Source: Streptomyces sp. WAC 01529 (lineage in GTDB: Bacteria; Actinomycetota; Actinomycetes; Streptomycetales; Streptomycetaceae). Taken from it: a DNA stretch of 64,000 bases. The stretch's first letter is position 1. Every line of letters begins with the position of its first letter. This document shows, piece after piece, positions 1 through 8,819 of the stretch. The notes beneath the pieces are model-generated. The model ran no database searches and was not told the origin of the DNA. It was given only the letters and a program-made list of their open reading frames with translations. Location: assembly GCF_003945545.1 (NCBI RefSeq), contig NZ_CP029617.1:2305001-2369000 (forward strand). The letters run 5' to 3'. The translations under genes and the position numbers were made by a program.

Positions 1-2720
1 GGCGTCGTGCAGGAGCGGCGCAGCGCGTCGAGGTGGACCAGACCGGCGCGCATCGCGGCCGGCTCCACGCCGAAGTCGACCAGCGCGACGACCTCGTCGG
101 CGCCCGCGGCCCGCACCTCGTCCACGACGAGCCGCACGCTCTCGGGGCTGCCGATGAGGGCGCGCTGGTCGCAGTAGCGGTCGTAGGCGCGGCGGAACAC
201 GACGTCCAGGTCGTCCTCCGTCATCGCCGACAGGTCGACCTGGTGGCCCAGGCTGTTGGCGACGCCGCCGAACAGGGACAGGGACGCCCGCATGTACCGG
301 GACAGCGGCTCGCGGGCCTCGGCGCGGGCCGCCGCGTGGTCCTCGGCGAGGTAGGTGTGCAGGAGCACGGCGACGTGCCCCGCGTCCGGGTCGAGGCCGT
401 GCTCGGCGCGCGTACGGCGGTAGAGCGCGATGTTCTCGCGGAGCTGGTCGACGCCCTGGGTCATGAGGTTGGTGACGATGCCGAGGTCGTGGCGTGCGGC
501 CTGTTCGTACGAGGCCGGGTTGCCGACCACGGCCGTATACATGGGCGGGGCGTCCTGCACCGGGCGCGGGAAGAGGCACAGGGCCTTCTCGCCGTCGCCG
601 GTGGTGCGGCGCACGGGGTCGCCGCGCCACAACTGCCGCACCTGCGCCACCTGTTCGTACATCGTCTCCTTGTGGGTGCCGAAGCGCTCGGGGAAGAAGA
701 CGAAGTCGTTGGCGTGCCAGCCGCTGGCGCAGCCGATGCCGACGCGGCCCCCGGAGAGGTTGTCGACCATCGACCACTCTTCGGCGACGCGGATCGGATC
801 GTGCAGCGGCAGGACGACGGAGCCCGCGTTGATGCGGATGCGGTCGGTCTCGCGGGCGAGCGCGGCGGCGAGTACCACCGGGTTCGGGAAGAGGCCGCCG
901 AAGGAGTGGAAGTGCCGCTCGGGGATCCACAGGGAGTGGAAGCCGTTGCGGTCGGCGAAGCGGGCGGTCTCCAGGAGGTGGTCGTACTTGCCGTGCCGGG
1001 GCGCCTGCTCGTCCTGCGGGTAGTCGCCGAAGAAGTAGACGCCGAAGTCGAGGGGGCGGGTGCGCGCCGCTGCGGCTCGGGGGGCGGGCACGGCAGCGGC
1101 CGCGGCGGCGTTCCAGGCCATGGCCTGCGGCTTCGCCTTCGGCTTCGGTTTCGGTGTGGGCTTAGGCGTCGCCTTCGCCTTCGCCTTCGTACGGAAGAAG
1201 CCCGCAGCGCGCAGCTCCCGCAAGGAGCCCTTCACCGCGTCGACGATGAACTCGACGTCGCTGTCGGAGTGTTCGGTGGAGAGGAAGAAGTTGCGCCACT
1301 CCCACACGTGGACGCCGCGCAACATCAGGTGGTGGTAGAGCAGCTCCATGTCCGCGCGGTGCTCGAACCGGAACATCGAGCCGAAGTGGCTCATGCTCAG
1401 GGCGAACTCCTCCGCCTCGAAGAAGGAGTTGAGCGCGCCCGCCAGCTCGTCGGTGCGGGCGTTCAGCCGCTCCTGGAGGCGCGGGCTGTGCTCCTTGAGG
1501 TGGGTGAGCACGGCGCGGGCCGCGACCATCGACACGGGGTGCTGGATGTACGTACCGCCGAAGAAGGTCGTGTCGGCCGCCGGGTAGCTGTCGTCCCCGT
1601 AGCTCCAGTATCCGCCGTCGATGCCGTCCATGATGTCGGCGCGGCCCGCGATGGCCCCGATGGGGAAGCCGCCGCCGAGCAGTTTGCCGTAGGTGGCGAG
1701 GTCGGGGGTGACGCCGTAGAGGTCCTGGGCGCCGCGCGGCGCGGGGCGGAAACCGGTCAGCATCTCGTCGAAGAGCAGCACGATGCCGTGGCGCGCGGTC
1801 AGCTCGCGCAGCCGTCGCACGAAGGCCGCGGGCTGGAGCGCCGGGTGGCGGCTCTGCACCGGCTCGACGACGACCGCCGCGATGTCGCCCGCCTGCGCCT
1901 CGATGACGGCGAGGCTCTCCTCGCTGCCGTAGGGGAGGACGAGCAGATCGGCGACGGCGTTCTGCGGGACGCCCGCGGACATGGGGACCGTGGTCAGGCC
2001 CTCGCCGCCGGTGCGCGGGGAGCGGCCGAGGACGTTGTCGTTGTGGCCGTGGTAGGCGCCCTCGAAGGTGATGATGCGGGAGCGGCCGGTGGCGGCGCGG
2101 GCGAGGCGGATGGCGGCGGAGTTCGCCTCGGTGCCGGAGTTGGCGAAGGCGACGCGCTCCATGCCGGTCAGCTCGGCGAGGAGTTCGGCGGCCTCGCCGG
2201 TCTCGACGTTGCGGGGGCCGAGCTGGATGCCGCGCGAGAGGTGCTCGCGGACCGCTTCGGAGACGAAGGCGGGCTCGTGGCCGAAGAGCAGCACGCCGAA
2301 GCCCATGGTGATGTCGACGTAACGGTTGCCGTCGACGTCCTCCAGCCAGGAGCCGTGCGCCCTGCGCCCCGCGATGGGGTACAGCATCTCCTTCGTGCCG
2401 CTGCGGAACCCGACCGCGGCCCGGCTGTCGGCGAGCACCCGGCGGTAGCGCTGGGTTATCCGCTTCGAGGTGGGCGTCTTGGCGGTGTAACGGCGTACGA
2501 GGTCGTCGAGGTGGGCCCGCTGCGACTCCGGGGAGCCGCCGCGGACCATCCCGGAGGCGCGGGACACCTCCAGGCGGGGCCCGTGCTGGGCGGGGCGGGC
2601 CGCGGGCGGCGCCTCTCCCGCCGGGGCCCCCAGCTGCTGGGAGATGCGCTGGGACAGCTCGGCCATCGCGGCGAGGTCCTGGTCGACGGCCGCGGAGAGG
2701 GAGTCCTGGGGCGCGCTCAT
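1..2720 (-). CDS. Aminotransferase-flavin monooxygenase fusion (AMT-MOX), partial
   Basis: C-terminus runs off the left edge; 906 residues are visible. The first about 510 residues are a class III PLP aminotransferase of the glutamate-1-semialdehyde type: FDEMLTGFR with D318, and the Schiff-base lysine K346 in YGKLLGGGFPIGA. A Lys/Pro/Ala-rich linker (about 517-550) follows, then from about residue 555 a luciferase-like flavin monooxygenase of the MupA/Atu3640 kind (LDFGVYFFGDYP, ERHFHSFGG, GWHANDFVF). In microginin and puwainaphycin assembly lines AMT and MOX domains follow KS-AT-ACP and install a beta-amine and an alpha-hydroxyl on the ACP-bound chain; I infer the same here. Its ATG overlaps the PKS stop as ATGA, so it is translationally coupled. 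More domains could follow beyond the edge. Confidence 0.85.
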   Translation of the reverse strand, partial: MSAPQDSLSAAVDQDLAAMAELSQRISQQLGAPAGEAPPAARPAQHGPRLEVSRASGMVRGGSPESQRAHLDDLVRRYTAKTPTSKRITQRYRRVLADSRAAVGFRSGTKEMLYPIAGRRAHGSWLEDVDGNRYVDITMGFGVLLFGHEPAFVSEAVREHLSRGIQLGPRNVETGEAAELLAELTGMERVAFANSGTEANSAAIRLARAATGRSRIITFEGAYHGHNDNVLGRSPRTGGEGLTTVPMSAGVPQNAVADLLVLPYGSEESLAVIEAQAGDIAAVVVEPVQSRHPALQPAAFVRRLRELTARHGIVLLFDEMLTGFRPAPRGAQDLYGVTPDLATYGKLLGGGFPIGAIAGRADIMDGIDGGYWSYGDDSYPAADTTFFGGTYIQHPVSMVAARAVLTHLKEHSPRLQERLNARTDELAGALNSFFEAEEFALSMSHFGSMFRFEHRADMELLYHHLMLRGVHVWEWRNFFLSTEHSDSDVEFIVDAVKGSLRELRAAGFFRTKAKAKATPKPTPKPKPKAKPQAMAWNAAAAAAVPAPRAAAARTRPLDFGVYFFGDYPQDEQAPRHGKYDHLLETARFADRNGFHSLWIPERHFHSFGGLFPNPVVLAAALARETDRIRINAGSVVLPLHDPIRVAEEWSMVDNLSGGRVGIGCASGWHANDFVFFPERFGTHKETMYEQVAQVRQLWRGDPVRRTTGDGEKALCLFPRPVQDAPPMYTAVVGNPASYEQAARHDLGIVTNLMTQGVDQLRENIALYRRTRAEHGLDPDAGHVAVLLHTYLAEDHAAARAEAREPLSRYMRASLSLFGGVANSLGHQVDLSAMTEDDLDVVFRRAYDRYCDQRALIGSPESVRLVVDEVRAAGADEVVALVDFGVEPAAMRAGLVHLDALRRSCTT

Positions 2721-5700
2721 CGGTCTGTCCGGGTGGCCGGGGCGGCGGCGTGAGCGGTCTGACCCGCCTGGGCCGCGAGGAGCTGGGAGAGCTGTCCCAT
2801 CAGCTGGAGCTGCATCTGGGAGAGCTGGTGGACCTGACGCACCAGCTCCTCGACTTCGCGGCGGGTGGCGTACTCGGGTGGGGTGGCGGGGGCGATAGGG
2901 GCGGGGGTGGTTGGGGTTGCCGGGGCGGTCGGGGCGGTCGGGGTGGCTGGCTCGGGTTCGCGGTACGTCGGGGTGGGCTCGCGGTATGTCGGCACGGGCT
3001 CCCGGTACGACGGAGCCGGTTCCCGGTACGTGGGCGCGGGCTCCGCGTACGCCGGAACGGGCTCGCGGTAGGTGGGCGCGGGCTCACGGCCTGTCGGAGC
3101 CGATTCCCCCCTGTACGCCGACGCGGGCTCGCGGTACGCAGGCGCCGGTTCTCGGTACGTGGGCGCGGGCTCCTGATACGTCGGAGCCGACTCCCGGTAC
3201 GTGGGCGCGGGCTCCCGGTGCGTCGGCGCGGGCTCCCGGTACAGCGGCGCCGCGGACCCGTACCGCGAGGCGGACTCAGGCGTGGCGAGCGGGGCGCTGG
3301 GGGCGCTCGGGGCGCTCGGGGCACCGGAGCCCCCCGCCCCCATCTTGCCCACGATGATCCGCGCGAGCCCCTTCGCCGAGCCCGCCTCCTCGAACAGCTC
3401 CCGCATCGACACCTTGACGCGGTGCTCCTCCTCCAACTCCCGCAGCACGCCGATCATCTGCAGCGAGTCCGCACCGAGGTCGAAGAAGGAGGCGTCCTCC
3501 GCTATCTCGCTCGTTTCGTAGCTGAGATGCTCCGCGGTGACCTTGATGATGTGCTGGAGCACCCGCTCGACCACTGCCTCGTCCTGTGCCACTTCGGCCC
3601 CATCCCTTGCCGGTTGTGCGGGCCGGGGAAGGTGGTTCTCCGGCCCTGTCCAGTAGTCCTTGTGCTGGAAGCGGTAGCCGGGCAGGGGGATCCTGCGGCC
3701 CGCCCGGCCCATGAAAGTCCGCCAGTCGACGGGCGCCCCGGCCCGGTAGAGACCCGCCGCCGCGTCCCAGAGCGGTTCGAGCCCCGCGCCGCGCCGCAGC
3801 GTGGGATACGCCGCCCGGCCCGGCAGTTCGCGCCGCGCCAGCCCGCTGAGCGTGGTGTGCGGGCCGAGTTCCAGGAGTGTGCCCGCGGCGGTGTGCGAGG
3901 CGCCGAGTTCGCGCAGGGCGTCGGCGAACCGCACCGGCTCACGTGTCTGTCGTACGAAGTAGTCGGCGTCCGGCGTCCAGCCGGTGGGCCGGGTACGACC
4001 GTCGAGGCCGCTCACGAACGGCACCTCGCACGGCCCGAACTCCACCTCGGCGCACAGCTCGCGCAGACCGTCCAGGACCGGGTCCATCAGCGCGGTGTGG
4101 AACGCGTGACGCACCTCCAGTCGCCGCGCCGGGACCCCGCGCTCGGCCAGCAGGGCCAACAGGGTGTCCATGGCAGCGGCCGGGCCCGCGAGCACCTGGC
4201 TGCGCGGGCCGTTGCTGACGGCCAGTTCGACGCCGGGCACCTCGGCGGCCAGCTCGACCGCCGCGCCCACCTCGACCGGGACCGCGACCATCGCGCCGGG
4301 CGCGCAGAGGCGGCGCATCAGCGCGCCGCGCCCTGCCGTCAGGCGCAGGCCGTCCGTGAGCGAGAGCGCCCCGGCCGCGTACAGCGCCGCGTACTCCCCC
4401 ACGCTGTGCCCGGCGACCACGCGGGGCGCGATCCCGGCCGTGTCCCACAGGCGGACGAGCGCGCACTGGAGTGCGAAGAGAGCGGGCTGCGCCACGTCGG
4501 TGGGCCAGACCGGCTCGGCCCCGGCCCCGTGCTCGGTCTCGTGCTCCGTCCCGAGCAGTGGGGCGAGGAGGCTGTCGCCGCCGGTGAGCGCCGCGTACCG
4601 CGTCTCGCAGGCGTCGAGGATCTCGCGTACGACGGGGAAACGCTCGTGGAGCAGGCGTGCCGTGCCGCGGTGGAGGCTGCCTTGGCCGGTGAAGAGGAAG
4701 CCGATGTCGGCCCCGTCCGTGCCTGCGCCCCCCGCACCTGCCCCGTCCGCGCTCGGTGGCTTAGTGAGCCAGGCGTCGAGGCCGGCCGTGAGCGCGGCGA
4801 TGGTGTCGCCCCGTACGGCGAGGCGGTGCCTTCGGTGGGCGCGGCCGAGCGCCAGCGTCGTCACCAGGTCCGCGGGGTGCGTGTCGGGGTGGGCGCGCAG
4901 GTGGTCGCGTAGGGCGAGGGCGTTGTCGGTGAGCGCGGCCTCGGTGTGGCCCGCGACCAGCAGGACGCCGGGGGGCTGCGGCGTGTCGGCGGGGCGGGGG
5001 GCGGGCTCGGGGGCCTCCTCGAGGACGACGTGGACGTTGGTGCCGCCGACACCGAAGGAGCTGACGCAGGCCCGGCGCGGGGTGGCGCCCCGGGGCCACG
5101 GGCGCGGGGACTCGGGTATGTAGAAGGGGCCGGCCGCGAGGTCGAGGGCGGGGTTGGGGCGGCGGAAGTTGGCCATCGGCGGGATGATTTTGTGCCGCAG
5201 GACGAGCAGCGTCTTGATGAGGCTCGCCAGCCCCGAACAGACGTCGAGGTGCCCGATGTTGGCCTTGACCGAGCCGAGGGCGCAGTAGCCGGTGCGGTCG
5301 GTGTCGGCGCGGAACGCGGCGGTGGCGCCCTCGAACTCGATCGGGTCACCCTTGAAGGTGCCGGTGCCGTGGGTCTCCAGATAGCCGACGGTGCCCGCGT
5401 CGACCCCGGCCCGCTCCAGGGCGCGCCGGATGGCGCCGCGCTGGCCGTCGGCGCTGGGCGCGGTGAACGCGCGTTTGTCGGCGCCGTCGTTGTTGACTCC
5501 CCAGCCGCGGAGGACGCCGTGGATGTGGTCGCCGTCCGCGAGGGCCCGGTCAAGGCGCTTCAGCACGACGGCCGCGACGCCCGTACCGCCGACGGTGCCG
5601 TCCGCGTCCGCGTCGAAGGGCCGCAGGTAGCCACTCTTGGAGAGGATGGATCCCTTGACGTACTGGTAGCCGAGGACCTGCGGCACGTGCAGGGCCGTGG

Positions 5701-6454
5701 CCCCCGCCACCGCGATGTCGCACTCGCCGTGGGCCACGGACTGCGCGGCGAGGGCCACGGCCGTCAGCGAACTGGAGCACGCCGTCTGGACGTTGACGGC
5801 CGGTCCCGTCAGGCCGAGGCGGTAGGAGGCGCGGTTGGCGGTGAAGTCGGTGAAGTTGCCGACGGTGACCTGGAGCCCGGCGACCCAGTCGGCCACGCCG
5901 TCCGGCAGGACGTTGTTCTGGAGGTAGGTCTGGAGGGAGTAGAGGTGGTAGCCGGTGCTGGCGTAGACGCCGATTTCGTGGCCGGGGGGTGGGCCTGAGT
6001 GACCTGCGCCGCCAGAGTGGCCGGCGCCGCCCGCGCCGCTCGGGCCGCCCGCGTACCCGGCGTTCTCCAGGGCGTGGTGGACGCATTCCAGGAAGAGCCG
6101 GTGCTGGGGGTCGGTGATGCGGGCCTCGTGCGCGCTCATCCCGAAGAAGCTCGCGTCGAAGCCGGCGATGTTCTCGAGGACGCCGCTCGCCCCGACGAAG
6201 TCGTCGGCGCGGTACTGCTCCTCGGACACGCCCGCGGCGGCGAGTTCGGCCTCGGTGAAGCGGCGTATGCGGTCGGCGCCGTCGTGGATCGTGCGCCAGA
6301 ACTCCTCGGGGGTGTCGGCGCCGGGCAGCCGGAAGGACATCCCTACGACGGCGACGGGGATGGCGCGGGGAGCGGGGGAGGCGTCGCGGGAGGGAGTGAC
6401 GGTAGCGGTATCGATGTCAATGCCAATATTGATGTCACTGTCGGTGGCGGTCAT
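2717..6454 (-). CDS. Type I polyketide synthase, KS-AT-ACP
   Basis: 1245 aa single-module synthase. KS (about 31-460) has the full triad: C226 in QTACSSSLT, H362 in ETHGTGT, H402 in KANIGHLD. AT (about 585-890) has S684 in GHSVGEY and HAFH at 783-786, the signature of malonyl-CoA selection. The ACP carries the phosphopantetheine serine S997 in LGADSLQM. No KR, DH, ER or TE is present, so the product is a beta-ketoacyl-ACP, the substrate expected by the downstream aminotransferase. After the ACP come 14 Pro/Tyr/Glu heptads and a terminal Gln/Leu-rich coiled coil (EVEELVRQVHQLSQMQ), probably a docking segment. Start ATG has GGGAGTGAGG upstream and lies 16 bp after the MFS gene. The starter unit is unknown; no loading domain is visible. 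Confidence 0.92.
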   Translation of the reverse strand: MTATDSDINIGIDIDTATVTPSRDASPAPRAIPVAVVGMSFRLPGADTPEEFWRTIHDGADRIRRFTEAELAAAGVSEEQYRADDFVGASGVLENIAGFDASFFGMSAHEARITDPQHRLFLECVHHALENAGYAGGPSGAGGAGHSGGAGHSGPPPGHEIGVYASTGYHLYSLQTYLQNNVLPDGVADWVAGLQVTVGNFTDFTANRASYRLGLTGPAVNVQTACSSSLTAVALAAQSVAHGECDIAVAGATALHVPQVLGYQYVKGSILSKSGYLRPFDADADGTVGGTGVAAVVLKRLDRALADGDHIHGVLRGWGVNNDGADKRAFTAPSADGQRGAIRRALERAGVDAGTVGYLETHGTGTFKGDPIEFEGATAAFRADTDRTGYCALGSVKANIGHLDVCSGLASLIKTLLVLRHKIIPPMANFRRPNPALDLAAGPFYIPESPRPWPRGATPRRACVSSFGVGGTNVHVVLEEAPEPAPRPADTPQPPGVLLVAGHTEAALTDNALALRDHLRAHPDTHPADLVTTLALGRAHRRHRLAVRGDTIAALTAGLDAWLTKPPSADGAGAGGAGTDGADIGFLFTGQGSLHRGTARLLHERFPVVREILDACETRYAALTGGDSLLAPLLGTEHETEHGAGAEPVWPTDVAQPALFALQCALVRLWDTAGIAPRVVAGHSVGEYAALYAAGALSLTDGLRLTAGRGALMRRLCAPGAMVAVPVEVGAAVELAAEVPGVELAVSNGPRSQVLAGPAAAMDTLLALLAERGVPARRLEVRHAFHTALMDPVLDGLRELCAEVEFGPCEVPFVSGLDGRTRPTGWTPDADYFVRQTREPVRFADALRELGASHTAAGTLLELGPHTTLSGLARRELPGRAAYPTLRRGAGLEPLWDAAAGLYRAGAPVDWRTFMGRAGRRIPLPGYRFQHKDYWTGPENHLPRPAQPARDGAEVAQDEAVVERVLQHIIKVTAEHLSYETSEIAEDASFFDLGADSLQMIGVLRELEEEHRVKVSMRELFEEAGSAKGLARIIVGKMGAGGSGAPSAPSAPSAPLATPESASRYGSAAPLYREPAPTHREPAPTYRESAPTYQEPAPTYREPAPAYREPASAYRGESAPTGREPAPTYREPVPAYAEPAPTYREPAPSYREPVPTYREPTPTYREPEPATPTAPTAPATPTTPAPIAPATPPEYATRREVEELVRQVHQLSQMQLQLMGQLSQLLAAQAGQTAHAAAPATRTDR
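2948..3244 (-). repeat. In-frame 21-nt tandem repeat, 14 copies
   Basis: Imperfect 21-nt units encode heptads of the form TYREPAP (variants THREPAP, TYQEPAP, AYREPAS, SYREPVP, TYREPTP). One unit, AYRGESAP, has an extra codon. The block lies inside the PKS gene between the ACP and the terminal coiled coil and is a Pro-rich extended linker. Copy number could vary between strains. Confidence 0.9.
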
Positions 6455-6470
6455 GCGGCCTCACTCCCGG

Positions 6471-7757
6471 TCATCGGGCCTCGCTCTCGACGGACGGCAC
6501 ATGGCGTTCGGCCGCGACGGGCCCCGCCCGGCCGCCCCTACGCCCGTACCGCACGAGGACGACGAACATCCCGAGGCACAGCGCGATCGCCAACCCGTGG
6601 AGGAGCCCCACCACTTGGAGTGGTGTGAAGCGGTCCAGGAGGGCACCGCTGACCAGCATCCCCAGGCCGAACCCGGTGTTCTCGACCGAGGCGGACAGAC
6701 CGAAGAGGCGCCCGCGCTGTTCGTCGGGGGCCGCCTGGAGCCTGCTGACGTAGGCGATCTCGGTGAGCCCGTCGGCCATGCCCGCCACCAGGGCGGCGGC
6801 GACGGCGACGCCGGTGGGCAGCCCGGCGAAGACCACGATGAACGCGGCCGACATCACGCACGCCCCGATCGCGAAGGCCCGCTCCCCCGGCCCCTGCCGC
6901 CCACCGCGCCCGGCCAAGCGCCCGCACAGCTGCTGCATGACGATGTTGCCGATGGCCCAGGTGGCCCAGAACTGGCTGACGAACGTGGCCGGATGGGACG
7001 GATCGAGCGCACTCGAATAGACCGGCAGGGCCACGTTGTGCGAGGACGACCCGAGCCCGTCGGCGGCCCGGACCGCGATCATCACGGCGAGGACGGGCGC
7101 GGCGCGCAGCAGAACGAGGCCGCCGAGCCGCGCACGCTTCCCCCCACGAGCCTCCCGGTCCTCCGCACTCCCCTCTCCCCCTACTCCCCCTACCCTCTTC
7201 GCAGCCTTGGTGCGAATGGGCAGGGACATCAACACACTCGCCGACACGGCGAAGGAGGCGGCGTCGAGGGAGATGGCGGCGACGTATCCGAGCTGCGCGA
7301 CGACGACGCCCGCCGAGGCGAACCCGGCGATCATGGCGAGCGAACGCCCGGTGGCCAGCAGGGAGTTGGCACGGACTCGCAGCTCAGCGCCGACGATCTC
7401 GGGGATGCTGCTGCGCAGGGCGACGCCGGAGAGGGTGGAGCAGAAGCCGGTGACGACGGCGAGTACGTACAGAAGCCCCGCGCGTCCGCCCGCGGGAGCG
7501 ATCAGCAGCGCTACCATGGCGACGCACTGCGTGAGATCGGCGCCGACCATCAACCTCTTGCGGTCGTACGCCGAGACCAGCCGTCCGCTCACAAAGCCGG
7601 ATACGACGCTGGTCATCAGACGTACGGCCATGAAGAGCCCGGCGGCCAGGGCGCTGTCGGTCACCTCGTAGATGAAGACGTTCAGGGCGACCATGTTCAG
7701 GTAGCTGCCGTACGCCGAGACGCCGTTACCCACGACGAGCAGGCGAAAGTGCCTCAA
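6471..7757 (-). CDS. MFS exporter (EntS-like) of the biosynthetic cluster
   Basis: 428 aa, about 12 hydrophobic segments, with the MFS loop motif SGRLVSAYDRKRLM between TM2 and TM3, similar to the MFS_3/enterobactin-exporter group. Likely exports the product of the PKS/AMT-MOX line or gives self-resistance; that role is inferred from its place as first gene of the operon, 16 bp before the PKS. The start is TTG (TTG AGG CAC TTT) preceded by AGGGGGAACG; no ATG or GTG fits the N-terminus as well. It diverges from the LuxR-type gene, with a 22-bp palindrome in the shared promoter region. Confidence 0.85.
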   Translation of the reverse strand: MRHFRLLVVGNGVSAYGSYLNMVALNVFIYEVTDSALAAGLFMAVRLMTSVVSGFVSGRLVSAYDRKRLMVGADLTQCVAMVALLIAPAGGRAGLLYVLAVVTGFCSTLSGVALRSSIPEIVGAELRVRANSLLATGRSLAMIAGFASAGVVVAQLGYVAAISLDAASFAVSASVLMSLPIRTKAAKRVGGVGGEGSAEDREARGGKRARLGGLVLLRAAPVLAVMIAVRAADGLGSSSHNVALPVYSSALDPSHPATFVSQFWATWAIGNIVMQQLCGRLAGRGGRQGPGERAFAIGACVMSAAFIVVFAGLPTGVAVAAALVAGMADGLTEIAYVSRLQAAPDEQRGRLFGLSASVENTGFGLGMLVSGALLDRFTPLQVVGLLHGLAIALCLGMFVVLVRYGRRGGRAGPVAAERHVPSVESEAR

Positions 7758-7856
7758 CGTTCCCCCTGGTCCGCCTCTGTGTCGCCACTCCCACGATCAT
7801 CCGCGGCCGCGCTCGGCCGGGACGGCTTCACACTCACCCGCTCCGAAGCGCGCCTA

Positions 7857-7878
7857 AAGTCACCCAAGTTGGTGACTT
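7857..7878. promoter_or_regulatory. 22-bp palindromic operator candidate
   Basis: AAGTCACC-N6-GGTGACTT, with perfect 8-bp arms, between the MFS exporter and the LuxR-type gene. A TTGACA hexamer overlaps its right end on the plus strand (7877-7882). On the minus strand the palindrome falls between a TTGTCA-like -35 and a TTTAGG-like -10 pointing at the exporter, which would suit repression. The binding protein is unknown. Confidence 0.5.
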
Positions 7879-8034
7879 GACAACACGCCACGCCTCGGCG
7901 GCTCCCGGTACGGACCAGCCCACCGGGATTCCTTTCTGTTTCCGCACGACCGTGGTTAGATCAAGGCGCGATCACACCTCGTAGAAACTCGTGGAAGCTC
8001 GCAGAAGTCGCCGCCCGTCCCTCCCGGAGGGAAG

Positions 8035-8289
8035 ATGCCAGCAACCAGTCGCCCCCAGAGCGCACCGGCGTTATCGCACAGAGAGCGCCAGGTACTGGCG
8101 CACATCGCGGAGGGCCTCTCCCACAAGCAGGTGGCCAGGCGGCTCGGCATCAGCGTGCACACGGTCAGCACGTACCTGCGCCGCATCCGCACGAAGCGGA
8201 CGGCGCCGACGGTGGCCCACCTGGTCCATCTGAGCCACACGGAGAACGCGGCGGCGTCAGCACCGACGGGCCCGCGACCGGCACCCTGA
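8035..8289 (+). CDS. Stand-alone LuxR/GerE-type HTH regulator
   Basis: 84 aa, essentially only a LuxR-type DNA-binding domain: LSHRERQVLAHIAEGLSHKQ then ISVHTVSTYLRRIRTK, with a short disordered Ala/Pro-rich tail. There is no receiver or ligand domain, as in GerE-like proteins. Start ATG is preceded by CCCGGAGGGAAG, a strong ribosome binding site. It faces away from the exporter/PKS operon, so it is a candidate cluster-situated regulator; that role is inferred from position only. It marks the right border of the visible biosynthetic cluster, since decayed mobile DNA follows. Confidence 0.8.
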   Translation: MPATSRPQSAPALSHRERQVLAHIAEGLSHKQVARRLGISVHTVSTYLRRIRTKRTAPTVAHLVHLSHTENAAASAPTGPRPAP

Positions 8290-8404
8290 GACGCCGCCTG
8301 CTGAGAGCTACGACTCGGCGGCCTGCCGCTTACTCTCCCTGGACGTGGCGCGAGCGCCATTAGCCAGCACGAACTACGCGGCGACAGATGTGACCGGGCC
8401 AGCG

Positions 8405-8734
8405 CTACTTGCCTTCGCCCCTCAGCAAGATCTGAACCTTTGCCGGAAATTGCGGCTCATCCGCCATTACGGAACAGATCACGGAACCACGGAATCCCAC
8501 GAATTGCATGCGGACGCGTTCGTTCGGATCGTGCAATACGAGCCACCCGGAAGGACACGGGAGCGACACCTCGAAGAGTTTCTCAGGAAGCGCCACAGGA
8601 GGAGCCGACTTCCACACCTCACATTCGAAAGGACCGTCGATAACAGCCTGAACGCCGAAGATAAGAGAACTACCCTCTCGACACCAACTGCTCGACGCCG
8701 CGTCCGTCACTGACGTCACCCTCGCTGCCCGCAT
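8405..8734 (-). CDS. Small unassigned protein, possibly truncated
   Basis: 109 aa if started at the only upstream ATG. The N-terminal about 25 residues look non-coding, while the rest (about SLIFGVQAVIDG to the end) reads like a real beta-rich domain with EVWKSAPPVALPEKLFEVSL and PSGWLVLHD. G+C is lower than in the flanks. It lies in decayed DNA on the same strand as the toxin operon, downstream of the immunity gene, so a displaced orphan immunity gene is possible but unproven. No good ribosome binding site was seen. I do not recognise the family with confidence. Confidence 0.35.
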   Translation of the reverse strand: MRAARVTSVTDAASSSWCREGSSLIFGVQAVIDGPFECEVWKSAPPVALPEKLFEVSLPCPSGWLVLHDPNERVRMQFVGFRGSVICSVMADEPQFPAKVQILLRGEGK

Positions 8735-8819
8735 CCCGCAGGATCAGGCATCCTTGCTCGATTTTCACCAGGAATGCAACCACAGGGCTATTAGCTACCA
8801 TTCCTTCTGCTCTTTCCTT

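Noticed and set aside
1131..1190. CTTCGCCTTCGG-like hexamer repeats as a regulatory element
   Set aside because: They encode the Lys/Pro/Ala linker between aminotransferase and monooxygenase in frame.
33..2753. A 906-codon plus-strand frame opposite the AMT-MOX gene
   Set aside because: Low-complexity Arg/Val/Gly protein mirroring the real minus-strand enzyme whose PLP lysine and oxygenase motifs are intact.
2948..3244. Possible CRISPR-like array
   Set aside because: The 21-nt units have no spacers and are in frame within the PKS gene, encoding a Pro-rich linker.
8345..8713. 122-codon plus-strand frame
   Set aside because: Opposite the more protein-like 109-aa minus frame; Arg/His-rich with no recognisable pattern.
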